Shown here: piece after piece, positions 1 through 6,227 of the stretch
How the letters are laid out: every line of letters starts with the position of its first letter
Position numbering within the stretch: position 1 is the first letter of the stretch
NCBI GenBank assembly: GCA_017305815.1
Contig: JAFKJZ010000494.1
Span: 1-7,056, forward strand
DNA length: 7,056 bases
Reading direction: 5' to 3'
DNA from: Hyphomicrobiales bacterium
Lineage (GTDB): Bacteria > Pseudomonadota > Alphaproteobacteria > Rhizobiales > Kaistiaceae
Made by a program: the position numbers and the translations under genes
Notes under the pieces: model-generated
The model's database searches: none
What the model was told of the DNA's origin: nothing
The model's input: only the letters and a program-made list of their open reading frames with translations

Positions 1-681
1 GAGACCGGCCGATCGCGACCGAGCCGGGACATGGTGCTGCGGCTCGCCGCCGAGCTGGAGGTTCCCCTGCGCGAGCAGAACCGGATGCTGGTCGCCGCGG
101 GCTTCGCCCCGGTCTACCGCGAGAGAGAGCTGGACGATGCCGGTTTCGCTGCCGCCCGTCGGGCGGTCGAGCGCATCATCGAGGGTCACGAGCCCTATCC
201 GGCGCTGGCGATCGACCGGCAGTGGAACCTCGTCGCCGCCAACGCCGCCATCATGCGGCTCGTCGCCGGCGTCGATGCGGCCCTGCTGGAGCCACCGGTC
301 AATGTCCTGCGGCTGGCGCTGCACCCGAACGGGCTGGCGCCGCGCACCCTCAATTTCGCGGAATGGCGGGCGTATCTTCTGGCGCGGCTGGCGCATGAGA
401 TCGACCTGTGCGGCGATGGGGGGCTCGCCGACCTGCTGGACGAATTGCGCGCCTATCCGGCGCCGCCGGCGCCGAAAGGGCGGGCTGCCGAGGACGATTT
501 CGGCGGCATCGCCGTGCCCTACCGCGTCCGCCTCGGCGACGAGACGCTCTCCTTCATTTCGGCCACTACGCTGTTTGGAACCCCGGTAGACGTGACGCTT
601 TCGGAACTGGCGGTGGAATCCTTCTTTCCGGCCGACGACGAGACCGCCGAGGCCTTGCGCCGGCTTGCAGCGGCGTCATGA
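1..681 (+). CDS. XRE-family transcriptional regulator with MmyB-like ligand-binding domain (5' end missing)
   Basis: The frame is open from the first base and ends at TGA 679-681, so the visible 226 residues are the C-terminal part of a longer protein. The first residues (ETGRSRPSRD, then MVLRLAAELEVPLREQNRMLVAAGFAP) match the end of an XRE-type helix-turn-helix domain and its linker; most of the DNA-binding domain lies before the window. Next comes an MmyB-type domain: HEPYPALAIDRQWNLVAANA, then NVLRLALHPNGLAPRTLNF, then a helix ending DLLDELRAYPAP. Family knowledge: these PAS-like domains bind small molecules, possibly fatty acids, and regulators of this type often control a nearby gene. 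The ATG at position 31 is internal to the conserved domain and is not the true start. The LssY_C gene follows 25 bases downstream on the same strand. The target and ligand cannot be read from the sequence. Confidence 0.9.
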   Translation, partial: ETGRSRPSRDMVLRLAAELEVPLREQNRMLVAAGFAPVYRERELDDAGFAAARRAVERIIEGHEPYPALAIDRQWNLVAANAAIMRLVAGVDAALLEPPVNVLRLALHPNGLAPRTLNFAEWRAYLLARLAHEIDLCGDGGLADLLDELRAYPAPPAPKGRAAEDDFGGIAVPYRVRLGDETLSFISATTLFGTPVDVTLSELAVESFFPADDETAEALRRLAAAS

Positions 682-706
682 TGCAACCCTTCACGGGGGC
701 AGGGCG

Positions 707-1525
707 ATGGCATCGGCGAACAAGGGGCTTTCCAGGCGACTGAGGCTGCGCAACCTGGTCACGGGCCTTGTCGCCGTGCTGCTGCTCTATAGCCTCGCCG
801 CCTATGTCGTGCTGCCGATGGCATGGACGCACTACGAGCACCAACCGGGCCTTGCCGACCGGCCGATGGTGACCCACACCGCGCAGGGCATTCCCGGCGA
901 CCCGCTCAATGTCGGCCTCGTCGGCGGCAAGGAGGACGTGCTGCGGGCCATGCATGGCGCGGGCTGGTATCCGGCCGATCCGATCACATGGCGCTCCAGC
1001 ATCGAGATCGTCGGCAGCGTCGTGCTCGACCGGCCCTATCACGACGCTCCCGTCAGCCCGCTCTTCTATGATGGCCGGCGCGAGGATTTCGCCTTCGAGA
1101 AGCCGGTCGGCGAGAGCGCCGACAAGCGCGACCATGTCCGCTTCTGGCAGGTGCTCGACAGAGGCGCGGAGGGCCGGCCGGTCTGGCTCGGTTCCGCCAC
1201 CTTCGATCGCGGCGTCGGTCTCAGCCACGACACCGGCCAGGTGACCCATCACATCGGCCCCGACATCGATGCCGTGCGCGACCTGCTGACCGATGATTTG
1301 CAGAAGGCCGGCATGGTCGAGGCGACCTATCAGGTCACCGGCATCGGCCCGACCGTGAACGGTCGCAACGGCGAGGGCGACCCCTACTACACGGATGGCG
1401 AGATCTGGGTGTCGCGGCTGGTGCCGGATGGCGCCAAGTCCACCAAGCCGCCCGAGATCCTGCCGCCGCCTGCCTTTGTCGGCTTCAAGGATCGTCTCTG
1501 GCACTGGGCCGTGTCGCTGTTCTGA
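707..1525 (+). CDS. LssY C-terminal domain-containing membrane-anchored protein
   Basis: This encodes 272 residues. A short basic N-terminus (KGLSRRLRLRN) is followed by one hydrophobic helix at about residues 18-38, then a large soluble domain probably outside the cytoplasm. The domain shows the LssY_C pattern: GDPLNVGLVGGKEDVLRAM (65-82), GWYPADPIT (86-94), RPY and APVSPLFYDGR (109-124), DFAFEKPVG (127-135), HVRFW (143-147), and PVWLGSATFDRGVG with TGQVTHHIGPDID (158-188). LssY is named after a Legionella gene near a type I secretion locus, where the domain follows phosphatase-like or DedA-like membrane parts. Here it stands alone behind one helix, and its biochemical role is unknown. The ATG at 707 has a G-rich Shine-Dalgarno stretch (GGGGG at 695-699). 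An in-frame start at 665 would overlap the upstream gene and adds 14 residues with no domain match. It is probably cotranscribed with the regulator before it. Confidence 0.88.
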   Translation: MASANKGLSRRLRLRNLVTGLVAVLLLYSLAAYVVLPMAWTHYEHQPGLADRPMVTHTAQGIPGDPLNVGLVGGKEDVLRAMHGAGWYPADPITWRSSIEIVGSVVLDRPYHDAPVSPLFYDGRREDFAFEKPVGESADKRDHVRFWQVLDRGAEGRPVWLGSATFDRGVGLSHDTGQVTHHIGPDIDAVRDLLTDDLQKAGMVEATYQVTGIGPTVNGRNGEGDPYYTDGEIWVSRLVPDGAKSTKPPEILPPPAFVGFKDRLWHWAVSLF

Positions 1526-1563
1526 CGGGAAGGTTACGCTCCGGCCTCTTCGGTAGCCTCCCG
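1526..1563 (+). terminator. Stem-loop after the LssY_C gene, possible terminator without a T tract
   Basis: Directly after the TGA, bases 1526-1537 pair with 1553-1563. The outer part is CGGGA with TCCCG. A1531 is bulged. The inner part is GGTTAC with GTAGCC, including one T-G wobble. The loop is about 15 bases. No T run follows, so it is not a standard intrinsic terminator on the plus strand. It could protect the upstream mRNA 3' end, act as a weak terminator, or be chance in GC-rich DNA. The candidate -10 box of the next gene lies 14 bases beyond it. Confidence 0.4.
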
Positions 1564-1582
1564 CGCAGCATGCGTGTATAAG
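1554..1582 (+). promoter_or_regulatory. Candidate promoter of the DAHP synthase gene
   Basis: TATAAG at 1577-1582 matches five of six bases of the sigma-70 -10 box and is an unusual AT-rich island here. The best -35 at 17-base spacing, TAGCCT (1554-1559), matches only three of six and lies in the right arm of the stem-loop. Transcription would start near 1589 and leave a leader of about 75 bases before ATG 1664. I saw no clear attenuator, leader peptide or riboswitch in that leader. Confidence 0.3.
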
Positions 1583-1663
1583 ACCGCACCTTTCGAGACC
1601 CGACGAGGTCCGTCACGCGCGAACTCGATGTGCGAAGGCGGGCAGGGGTGTGGAGTGACGACG

Positions 1664-3049
1664 ATGAAGACGAGTTGGAAGCCGGACAGCTGGCGCTCGA
1701 AGCCCATCCAGCAGGTTCCGGACTATCAGGATCCAGCGGCGCTCGCCGCGGTCGAGGGACGGCTTTCGAGCTACCCGCCGCTCGTCTTTGCCGGCGAGGC
1801 GCGCAAGCTCAAGAAGAGCCTGGCAGCCGTGGCGCGTGGCGAGAGCTTCCTGCTCCAGGGCGGTGATTGCGCCGAGAGCTTCATGGAGCATCACCCGGAC
1901 AACATCCGCGACTTCTTCCGCGTCTTCCTGCAGATGGCCGTCGTCCTCACCTTCGCCGGCTCCATGCCGGTCGTGAAGGTAGGCCGCATCGCTGGCCAGT
2001 TCGCCAAGCCCCGCTCGGCGCCGACCGAGACGATCAACGGCGTCGAACTGCCGAGCTATCGCGGCGACAACATCAACGGCATCGAGTTCACGCCGGAAGC
2101 GCGCGTGCCCGATCCGCGCCGGATCGAGGATTCATACCGCCAGGCTGCCGCGACGCTGAACCTGCTGCGCGCCTTCGCGCAGGGCGGCTACGCCAATCTC
2201 GAGCATGTGCATCAGTGGATGCTCGGCTTCGTCAAGGATAGTCCGCAGGGGCACCACTACCAGGAGATCGCCGACCGCATCTCCGAGTCGATGGCGTTCA
2301 TGCGCGCCTGCGGCGTCGATCCGGATACGACGCCGTCGCTGCGCTCGACCGATTTCTTCACCTCGCACGAGGCGCTGCTGCTCGGCTACGAGCAGGCGAT
2401 GACGCGCGTCGATTCGACGACGGGCGACTGGTACGCCACGTCGGGTCACATGCTGTGGATCGGCGATCGCACGCGCCAGCCGGACCATGCGCATGTCGAA
2501 TACATGCGCGGCGTGAAGAACCCGATCGGCTTGAAGTGCGGCCCGTCGCTGACCGGCGACGGCCTGCTGCAGCTGATCGACCTGCTCAACCCGGACAATG
2601 AGCCGGGCCGGCTGACCCTGATCTGCCGCTTCGGCGCCAACAAGGTGTTCGATCACCTGCCGCAGTTGATACGCGCCGTCGAGCGCGAAGGTCGCTCGGT
2701 CGTCTGGTCCTGCGATCCGATGCATGGCAACACGATCAAGGCTTCGAGCGGCTACAAGACGCGGCCGTTCGACCTGATCCTCCAGGAAGTGAAGAGCTTC
2801 TTCGACGTGCATCAGGGCGAGGGCACATTCCCGGGCGGCATCCATATCGAGATGACCGGCAAGAACGTCACGGAATGCACGGGCGGCGCCCGTGCCATCA
2901 CCGACGAGGACCTGTCGGACCGCTACCACACCCATTGCGATCCGCGCCTCAATGCCGACCAGGCGCTGGAGCTCGCCTTCCTCGTCGCCGAGCTGCTGAA
3001 GACGAGCCGCCAGGGCGTCGTCCAGCAGCGCGCCGTCGCCGGCCTCTGA
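1664..3049 (+). CDS. Class II 3-deoxy-7-phosphoheptulonate (DAHP) synthase
   Basis: This 461-residue enzyme condenses phosphoenolpyruvate with erythrose 4-phosphate to DAHP, the first committed step of the shikimate pathway to aromatic amino acids. It acts in the cytoplasm. The class II (plant and Mycobacterium type) family is clear from [11 protein letters not shown] (13-23), [12 protein letters not shown] (62-73), [54 protein letters not shown] and [18 protein letters not shown]. By comparison with the M. tuberculosis enzyme, the metal ligands are expected at Cys69, His354, Glu396 and Asp426, and all four are present. The length is usual for the family. ATG 1664 has GGAG at 1652-1655 with an eight-base spacer, and the family N-terminus begins here ([14 protein letters not shown]). 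The frame stays open back to a GTG at 1574, but that would place the start on the -10 box. No other aro gene is nearby. A single leading promoter with a GFA gene behind it suggests a housekeeping copy. Confidence 0.96.
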   Translation: MKTSWKPDSWRSKPIQQVPDYQDPAALAAVEGRLSSYPPLVFAGEARKLKKSLAAVARGESFLLQGGDCAESFMEHHPDNIRDFFRVFLQMAVVLTFAGSMPVVKVGRIAGQFAKPRSAPTETINGVELPSYRGDNINGIEFTPEARVPDPRRIEDSYRQAAATLNLLRAFAQGGYANLEHVHQWMLGFVKDSPQGHHYQEIADRISESMAFMRACGVDPDTTPSLRSTDFFTSHEALLLGYEQAMTRVDSTTGDWYATSGHMLWIGDRTRQPDHAHVEYMRGVKNPIGLKCGPSLTGDGLLQLIDLLNPDNEPGRLTLICRFGANKVFDHLPQLIRAVEREGRSVVWSCDPMHGNTIKASSGYKTRPFDLILQEVKSFFDVHQGEGTFPGGIHIEMTGKNVTECTGGARAITDEDLSDRYHTHCDPRLNADQALELAFLVAELLKTSRQGVVQQRAVAGL

Positions 3050-3059
3050 GGCGCACGCG

Positions 3060-3476
3060 GTGACGGGCGGGGAGACGCATTCCGGCGCCTGTCTGTGCGG
3101 GGCGGTGACCTATCGGGTCGCCGGCCCGCTGGCCCCCGTCGTCGGGTGCCATTGCCGGATGTGCCGCCAGCAGACCGGCCATTTTCTCGCCTCGACCTCG
3201 GTCGAGCGCGCGGATCTCACGATCATGGGCAGCGAGCATGTGCGCTGGTACGCGTCGTCGGAGACGGCGCGGCGCGGCTTCTGCGGAACCTGCGGCTCGG
3301 TGCTGTTCTGGGAGAATGCTTCGTCGCGGATCGCGATCGCCATGGGCGGTTTCGACGGGCCGACTGGCGTCACCTGGGACAAGCATATCTTTGTCGCGGA
3401 CAAGGGCGACTATTACGGCATCGAAGACGGCGTTCCCGCCTATGCCGTCCGGCGCCCCGCGCCCTCGGCCGAATAG
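3060..3476 (+). CDS. GFA/CENP-V-type zinc-binding protein
   Basis: This encodes 138 residues with the complete cysteine pattern of the GFA (glutathione-dependent formaldehyde-activating enzyme/CENP-V) domain: C11-L-C13-G near the start, C30-H-C32-R-M-C35, and C75-G-T-C78-G. These normally hold two zinc ions in a small beta fold. Other family features are the central GFCGTCGSVLFW stretch and a C-terminal IAIAMGGFDGPTG segment. The founding member, Paracoccus Gfa, was described as helping glutathione react with formaldehyde. Most short homologues like this one have no proven activity, so a formaldehyde role is only a possibility. The start is GTG 3060, because the next ATG (3159) would remove the first four zinc-binding cysteines. 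GAGG at 3048-3051, overlapping the DAHP synthase stop, can serve as Shine-Dalgarno. The 10-base gap suggests cotranscription with that gene. Confidence 0.9.
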   Translation: MTGGETHSGACLCGAVTYRVAGPLAPVVGCHCRMCRQQTGHFLASTSVERADLTIMGSEHVRWYASSETARRGFCGTCGSVLFWENASSRIAIAMGGFDGPTGVTWDKHIFVADKGDYYGIEDGVPAYAVRRPAPSAE

Positions 3477-3496
3477 AACGACATCCGTAACGGGAT

Positions 3497-3530
3497 CCGG
3501 CGCGCGCCGAGGCACGCGCCGGTTTTCGTT
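3497..3530 (+). terminator. Rho-independent terminator between convergent genes
   Basis: CCGGCGCG (3497-3504) pairs perfectly with CGCGCCGG (3515-3522) across a 10-base loop, and TTTTCGTTT follows at once. It starts 20 bases after the GFA stop and points in the direction of that gene. Read on the minus strand there is no T run after the hairpin, so it should work mainly for the plus-strand unit. Its T tract reaches the stop codon of the convergent DUF992 gene. Confidence 0.8.
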
Positions 3531-4066
3531 TAGCGGCGCACCGGCGCCTGGGCGCGGGTCAGGTGCAGCGAGCTGACGCCGGCTGCAAGGTTGAGGCCGG
3601 TCTGGGCGCTCACCGACAGCGGCTGCAGGGCGATGCTGTTGGCGCCGCCTCCGACGAGGACGTTGGCGCCGAGGCCTACGCCGACGGTCGCCTGAGCGGT
3701 CGCGCCCGTGTAGCGGCCCGAGAGGTCGCCATGGCGGCGCGTCGGCTCGAACACGTTCCAGACAATCACGCTGTTGCGGGTGACGCCGACGTCGAGCCCG
3801 ACTCGGTCGATGCGGCCCTTGTAGAATTCCGTGGTGCCGCGGCGGGAGCGATACTCGCACTCGACATTGCGGCGCGAGCCGAAGATCAGGCCGACGCCGG
3901 CCGAGACGTGACAGGTCAGCACGCCGGTCTTGACGGCGGCCTGGGCGGTTGTGGCCATCGGGAGCGCGGCCGCAACAGAGACGACGGCGGCGACAAGCGC
4001 CTTATGCAGATTCGACATAGTCGACCTCGTGGAATTTGTTTGGGCATGGCTCATGCGAAGGGTCAT
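3530..4066 (-). CDS. DUF992 domain-containing secreted protein
   Basis: This encodes 178 residues from ATG 4066, or 162 from an internal ATG at 4018. A signal peptide is clear: LHK, then a hydrophobic core ALVAAVVSVAAALPMA, with likely cleavage after TTAQA. The mature part begins VKTGVLTCHVSAGVGLIFGSRRNVECEY, the opening of the DUF992 family, with two cysteines (52 and 70 in the long numbering) that may form a disulfide. The glycine- and alanine-rich C-terminal half (GRYTGATAQATVGVGLGANVLVGGGANSIALQPLS) is also typical. The family is common in Rhizobiales; its function is unknown and the place of action is probably the periplasm. I chose ATG 4066 for its near-perfect AAGGAGG (4074-4080) with a seven-base spacer. 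ATG 4018 also has a GAGG and would give a more usual short signal-peptide n-region. The gene ends with TAA at the terminator of the convergent unit. Confidence 0.85.
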   Translation of the reverse strand: MTLRMSHAQTNSTRSTMSNLHKALVAAVVSVAAALPMATTAQAAVKTGVLTCHVSAGVGLIFGSRRNVECEYRSRRGTTEFYKGRIDRVGLDVGVTRNSVIVWNVFEPTRRHGDLSGRYTGATAQATVGVGLGANVLVGGGANSIALQPLSVSAQTGLNLAAGVSSLHLTRAQAPVRR

Positions 4067-4142
4067 GAGTCGCCCTCCTTCTACACGCGAAGCGTGCGAA
4101 TTGGCATTCCCAAAACTGCAAAATTCGTTGATGGACGCTGGG

Positions 4143-5417
4143 TCAGGCGGTCGCCAGCTGGGGTGCGCGCCTGCGGCGACCGATCATCAGCGACAGGAGC
4201 GCGGCGACGATGCCGGTCGCGCCGGCGATGATGAAGGCGTCGAGATAGTTGCCCTGGGCCGTGCGCATGTATCCCGCGAAATAGGCGGCCGAGGCGGCGC
4301 CCAGCTGATGGCCGGCGGCGATCCAGCCGAAGACGATCGGGGCCTTTCGGTCGCCGAAGGCTTCGTTGGCGAGCTTCACGGTCGGTGGAACGGTGGCGAT
4401 CCAGTCGAGGCCGTAGAACACCGCGAAGATCGACAGGCTGTAGACGTTGAAATCCGTGAAGGGCAGGAACATCAGCGACAGTCCGCGCAGCCCGTAATAG
4501 ACGAACAGCAGCTTGCGCGGATCGAAGCGATCGGTCAGCCAGCCGGAAGCGGTGGTGCCGAAGAGGTCGAACAGCCCCATCATGGCGAGAAGGCTGGCCG
4601 CCTGGACCTCGGGCATGCCCATGTCGCCGCAGAAGGCGATCATGTGCGTGCCGACCAGCCCGTTGGTGGTGAAGCCGCAGATGAAGAAGGTCGCGAACAG
4701 GTACCAGAACGTCTTGGTGCGGGCGGCCTCGAACAGCGCGTTGAAGGCATTGGCGAGCGCGCTGCCCTGCGGGCCGGCCGGGGCCGGGTCGCCTTCCGCC
4801 GCGCCAAAGGGACGCTGGCCGATATCCTGCGGCCGCTCCGGCACGAAGAAATAGGCGATCGGCACGAGGACGGCGGAGACGACCGCGACGGTGATGACGA
4901 CCGCCTGCCAGCCGCCCCATTGCGCCAGCGCCGCCATGCCGGGCAGGAAGATCAGCGTTCCCGTCGCCGTGCTGGCCGTCAGCAGGCCCATCATCAGGCC
5001 GCGATTGGTGACGAACCAGCGGTTCACCACCGTGGCGCCGAGGACCATGGCGACGGAGCCGGAAGCGACGCCGGAGAGCACGCCCCAGGTGGCGACATAT
5101 TGCCAGGGCGCCGACATGAAGACGCTGATGCCGGTCGACAGCGACATCAGGATCAGCGCACCGATCAGCGTGCGGCGGATGCCGAAGCTCTGCATCAGCG
5201 CGGCGGCGAACGGGCCGGTCAGGCCATAGAGGAAGATGCCGATAGCCGCCGCGAGAGAGATCGTCTCGCGGCTCCAGCCGAAGGCGGATTCGATCGGCAG
5301 CATCATGACGCCCGGGGCGGCGCGGAGACCGGCGCCGGCGAGCAGGCAGACGAAGATCACGCCGGCGACGACGAAGGCATAGTTCTGGCCAAAGGGCCGA
5401 CGGCGGACCATATTCAT
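4143..5417 (-). CDS. MFS transporter, MCT/oxalate-formate antiporter-like
   Basis: This is a 424-residue inner-membrane carrier of the major facilitator superfamily with 12 predicted helices, six on each side of a cytoplasmic loop at about residues 193-233. Approximate helix positions are 13-37, 53-75, 83-102, 106-131, 139-160, 169-191, 236-258, 271-294, 302-320, 325-345, 360-383 and 391-413. The C-terminal half keeps motif A (GWLTDRFDPRKLL, 292-304); the N-terminal copy is degenerate (QSFGIRRTL). NRWFVTNRGLMMGLLTASTATGT around helices 4-5 resembles the monocarboxylate/oxalate-formate antiporter group. The substrate cannot be told from sequence; an organic anion or a toxic compound are both possible. 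A TetR repressor gene is divergent from it with operator-like repeats between them, which favours induced transport of a small molecule. ATG 5417 is chosen; ATG 5411 is equally possible because the Shine-Dalgarno is weak (GGAACGG). Confidence 0.92.
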   Translation of the reverse strand: MNMVRRRPFGQNYAFVVAGVIFVCLLAGAGLRAAPGVMMLPIESAFGWSRETISLAAAIGIFLYGLTGPFAAALMQSFGIRRTLIGALILMSLSTGISVFMSAPWQYVATWGVLSGVASGSVAMVLGATVVNRWFVTNRGLMMGLLTASTATGTLIFLPGMAALAQWGGWQAVVITVAVVSAVLVPIAYFFVPERPQDIGQRPFGAAEGDPAPAGPQGSALANAFNALFEAARTKTFWYLFATFFICGFTTNGLVGTHMIAFCGDMGMPEVQAASLLAMMGLFDLFGTTASGWLTDRFDPRKLLFVYYGLRGLSLMFLPFTDFNVYSLSIFAVFYGLDWIATVPPTVKLANEAFGDRKAPIVFGWIAAGHQLGAASAAYFAGYMRTAQGNYLDAFIIAGATGIVAALLSLMIGRRRRAPQLATA

Positions 5418-5433
5418 GTTACTGACCGTTCCG
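5415..5433. repeat. Copy 1 of a 19-bp near-direct repeat in the MFS/TetR intergenic region
   Basis: CATGTTACTGACCGTTCCG here and CATGTTACGTACCGTTCAG at 5447-5465 agree at 16 of 19 bases. The two copies are 32 bp apart, about three helical turns, so they lie on the same DNA face. This copy overlaps the start codon and leader of the MFS gene and lacks the right half of the dyad. It may be a secondary repressor site. Confidence 0.5.
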
Positions 5434-5446
5434 TTTCGGATTGATG

Positions 5447-5465
5447 CATGTTACGTACCGTTCAG
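5447..5465. repeat. Copy 2 of the 19-bp near-direct repeat
   Basis: This copy matches the one at 5415-5433 at 16 of 19 positions and contains the left half and centre of the 24-bp dyad. It covers the -10 box of the MFS promoter. Confidence 0.5.
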
Positions 5466-5471
5466 TTACAT
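5448..5471. promoter_or_regulatory. Putative TetR operator (imperfect 24-bp dyad)
   Basis: ATGTTAC (5448-5454) and GTTACAT (5465-5471) are inverted with one mismatch across ten central bases. In total eight of twelve base pairs are symmetric. It sits between a TetR gene and the divergent MFS gene and fills the spacer and -10 box of the MFS promoter. TetR-family dimers commonly bind dyads of this size. Binding by the neighbouring protein is inferred from position and symmetry. Confidence 0.5.
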
Positions 5472-5477
5472 CGTCAA
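5448..5477 (-). promoter_or_regulatory. Promoter of the MFS transporter gene
   Basis: Read on the minus strand, TTGACG (5472-5477) and TAACAT (5448-5453) form a -35 and -10 pair with an 18-base spacer, matching five and four of six consensus bases. Transcription would begin near 5441 and leave a leader of about 24 bases before ATG 5417. The spacer and the -10 box are exactly the region covered by the dyad listed separately, which is a good place for a repressor to block polymerase. Confidence 0.55.
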
Positions 5478-5497
5478 GCGGCTCGGGAGACGAAGTT

Positions 5498-6118
5498 TTG
5501 GAAAGCAGCGGCGATCGACCCGCAGCGAAGGCCAGCAAGGGGAGGGCGGACGCGCCGCCGCGCGCCGCGGACCGGATCCGCGCGACCGTGCGCGAACTGT
5601 TCTACCGCCAGGGCATCCGTGCCGTCGGCATCGAGGAGATCGTGGAGCGGGCCGGCGTCACGAAGCCGAGCCTGTATCGCAATTTCGCGTCCAAGGACGA
5701 GCTTGCCGCCACCTATATGCGGGATTACGACACGGAATTCTGGGGCCGCTATGACGCTGCGGTATCCAAGCATCCGGGCGATCCGCGCGCGCAGATCATG
5801 GCTTATCTGAGCGCGATCAGCGTCCGGGCGCAGAGCGCCGATTATCGTGGCTGCGGCATGACCAACGCGGCCGTCGAATTCCCCGACAGGAGCAATCCGG
5901 CGCGGCTGGTGGCGGTCGGGAACAAGCACGAGCTTCGCCGCCGGCTGACCGAACTCGCGCGCCAGCTCGGCGTAAGGGAGCCGGATGTGCTCGGCGACGG
6001 CCTGCTTTTGCTGGTCGAGGGGGCCTATGTCTCCGGCCAGCTCTTCGGCGAAGGCGGGCCGGCGCGCTCGATCGCGATCGCCGCCGGGCTGATGATCGAC
6101 GCCAGCCTGAAAACGTAG
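5498..6118 (+). CDS. TetR/AcrR-family transcriptional repressor
   Basis: From TTG 5498 this encodes 206 residues. The TetR_N DNA-binding domain lies at about residues 25-71 (RIRATVRELFYRQGIRAVGIEEIVERAGVTKPSLYRNFASKDEL), with the recognition helix near VTKPSLYRNF. The rest is an all-helical dimerisation and ligand domain that carries YRGCGMTNAAVEFPD (116-130), a motif shared by one large TetR subgroup. Such proteins normally repress a neighbouring gene until a small ligand binds. The divergent MFS gene and the repeats between them make that gene, and the repressor itself, the probable targets. TTG 5498 has GGGAG (5485-5489) at good spacing and keeps the coding region clear of the operator. 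ATG 5444 is an in-frame alternative adding 18 residues, but it has a poor Shine-Dalgarno and would lie inside the divergent promoter. The ligand is unknown. Confidence 0.92.
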   Translation: MESSGDRPAAKASKGRADAPPRAADRIRATVRELFYRQGIRAVGIEEIVERAGVTKPSLYRNFASKDELAATYMRDYDTEFWGRYDAAVSKHPGDPRAQIMAYLSAISVRAQSADYRGCGMTNAAVEFPDRSNPARLVAVGNKHELRRRLTELARQLGVREPDVLGDGLLLLVEGAYVSGQLFGEGGPARSIAIAAGLMIDASLKT

Positions 6119-6227
6119 CCCCTTCCGGAGATTGATCACGCGAGTTGAACACTGCGTGCTTTGTTGTGCATCTTCTGGGTAAGGGCGGCCGGGACTACCT
6201 TTCGATCAACACGCAAAGGATAGTCCG

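Noticed and set aside
566..1504. A 312-codon minus-strand frame opposite the LssY_C gene
   Set aside because: It is a shadow of the real gene. The plus-strand frame carries the full LssY_C pattern and a membrane helix; the antisense product has no recognisable motif.
1574..1663. An N-terminal extension of the DAHP synthase from GTG 1574
   Set aside because: The extra 30 residues match nothing in the family, the GTG would overlap the candidate -10 box, and ATG 1664 has a good Shine-Dalgarno at the expected family start.
2132..2935. A 267-codon minus-strand frame opposite the DAHP synthase
   Set aside because: It lies wholly within a confidently identified enzyme gene and shows no family features.
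4084..4096. Small inverted repeat CACGC-GAA-GCGTG between the MFS stop and the DUF992 start
   Set aside because: There are only five pairs with a three-base loop and no T tract, so it is too weak to call a terminator or binding site.
3930..5444. A 504-codon open frame on the plus strand opposite the MFS gene
   Set aside because: Its product is full of Arg, Glu, Asp, Gln and His with no domain, which is the usual antisense shadow of a GC-rich membrane-protein gene. The minus-strand frame has 12 helices and MFS motifs.
6119..6227. Promoter or operator before the dioxygenase gene (TTGAAC at 6145-6150 with CATCTT at 6169-6174)
   Set aside because: The -10 match is only three of six bases, and no dyad resembling the TetR site is present. 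A promoter is likely somewhere in this gap, but I cannot place it.
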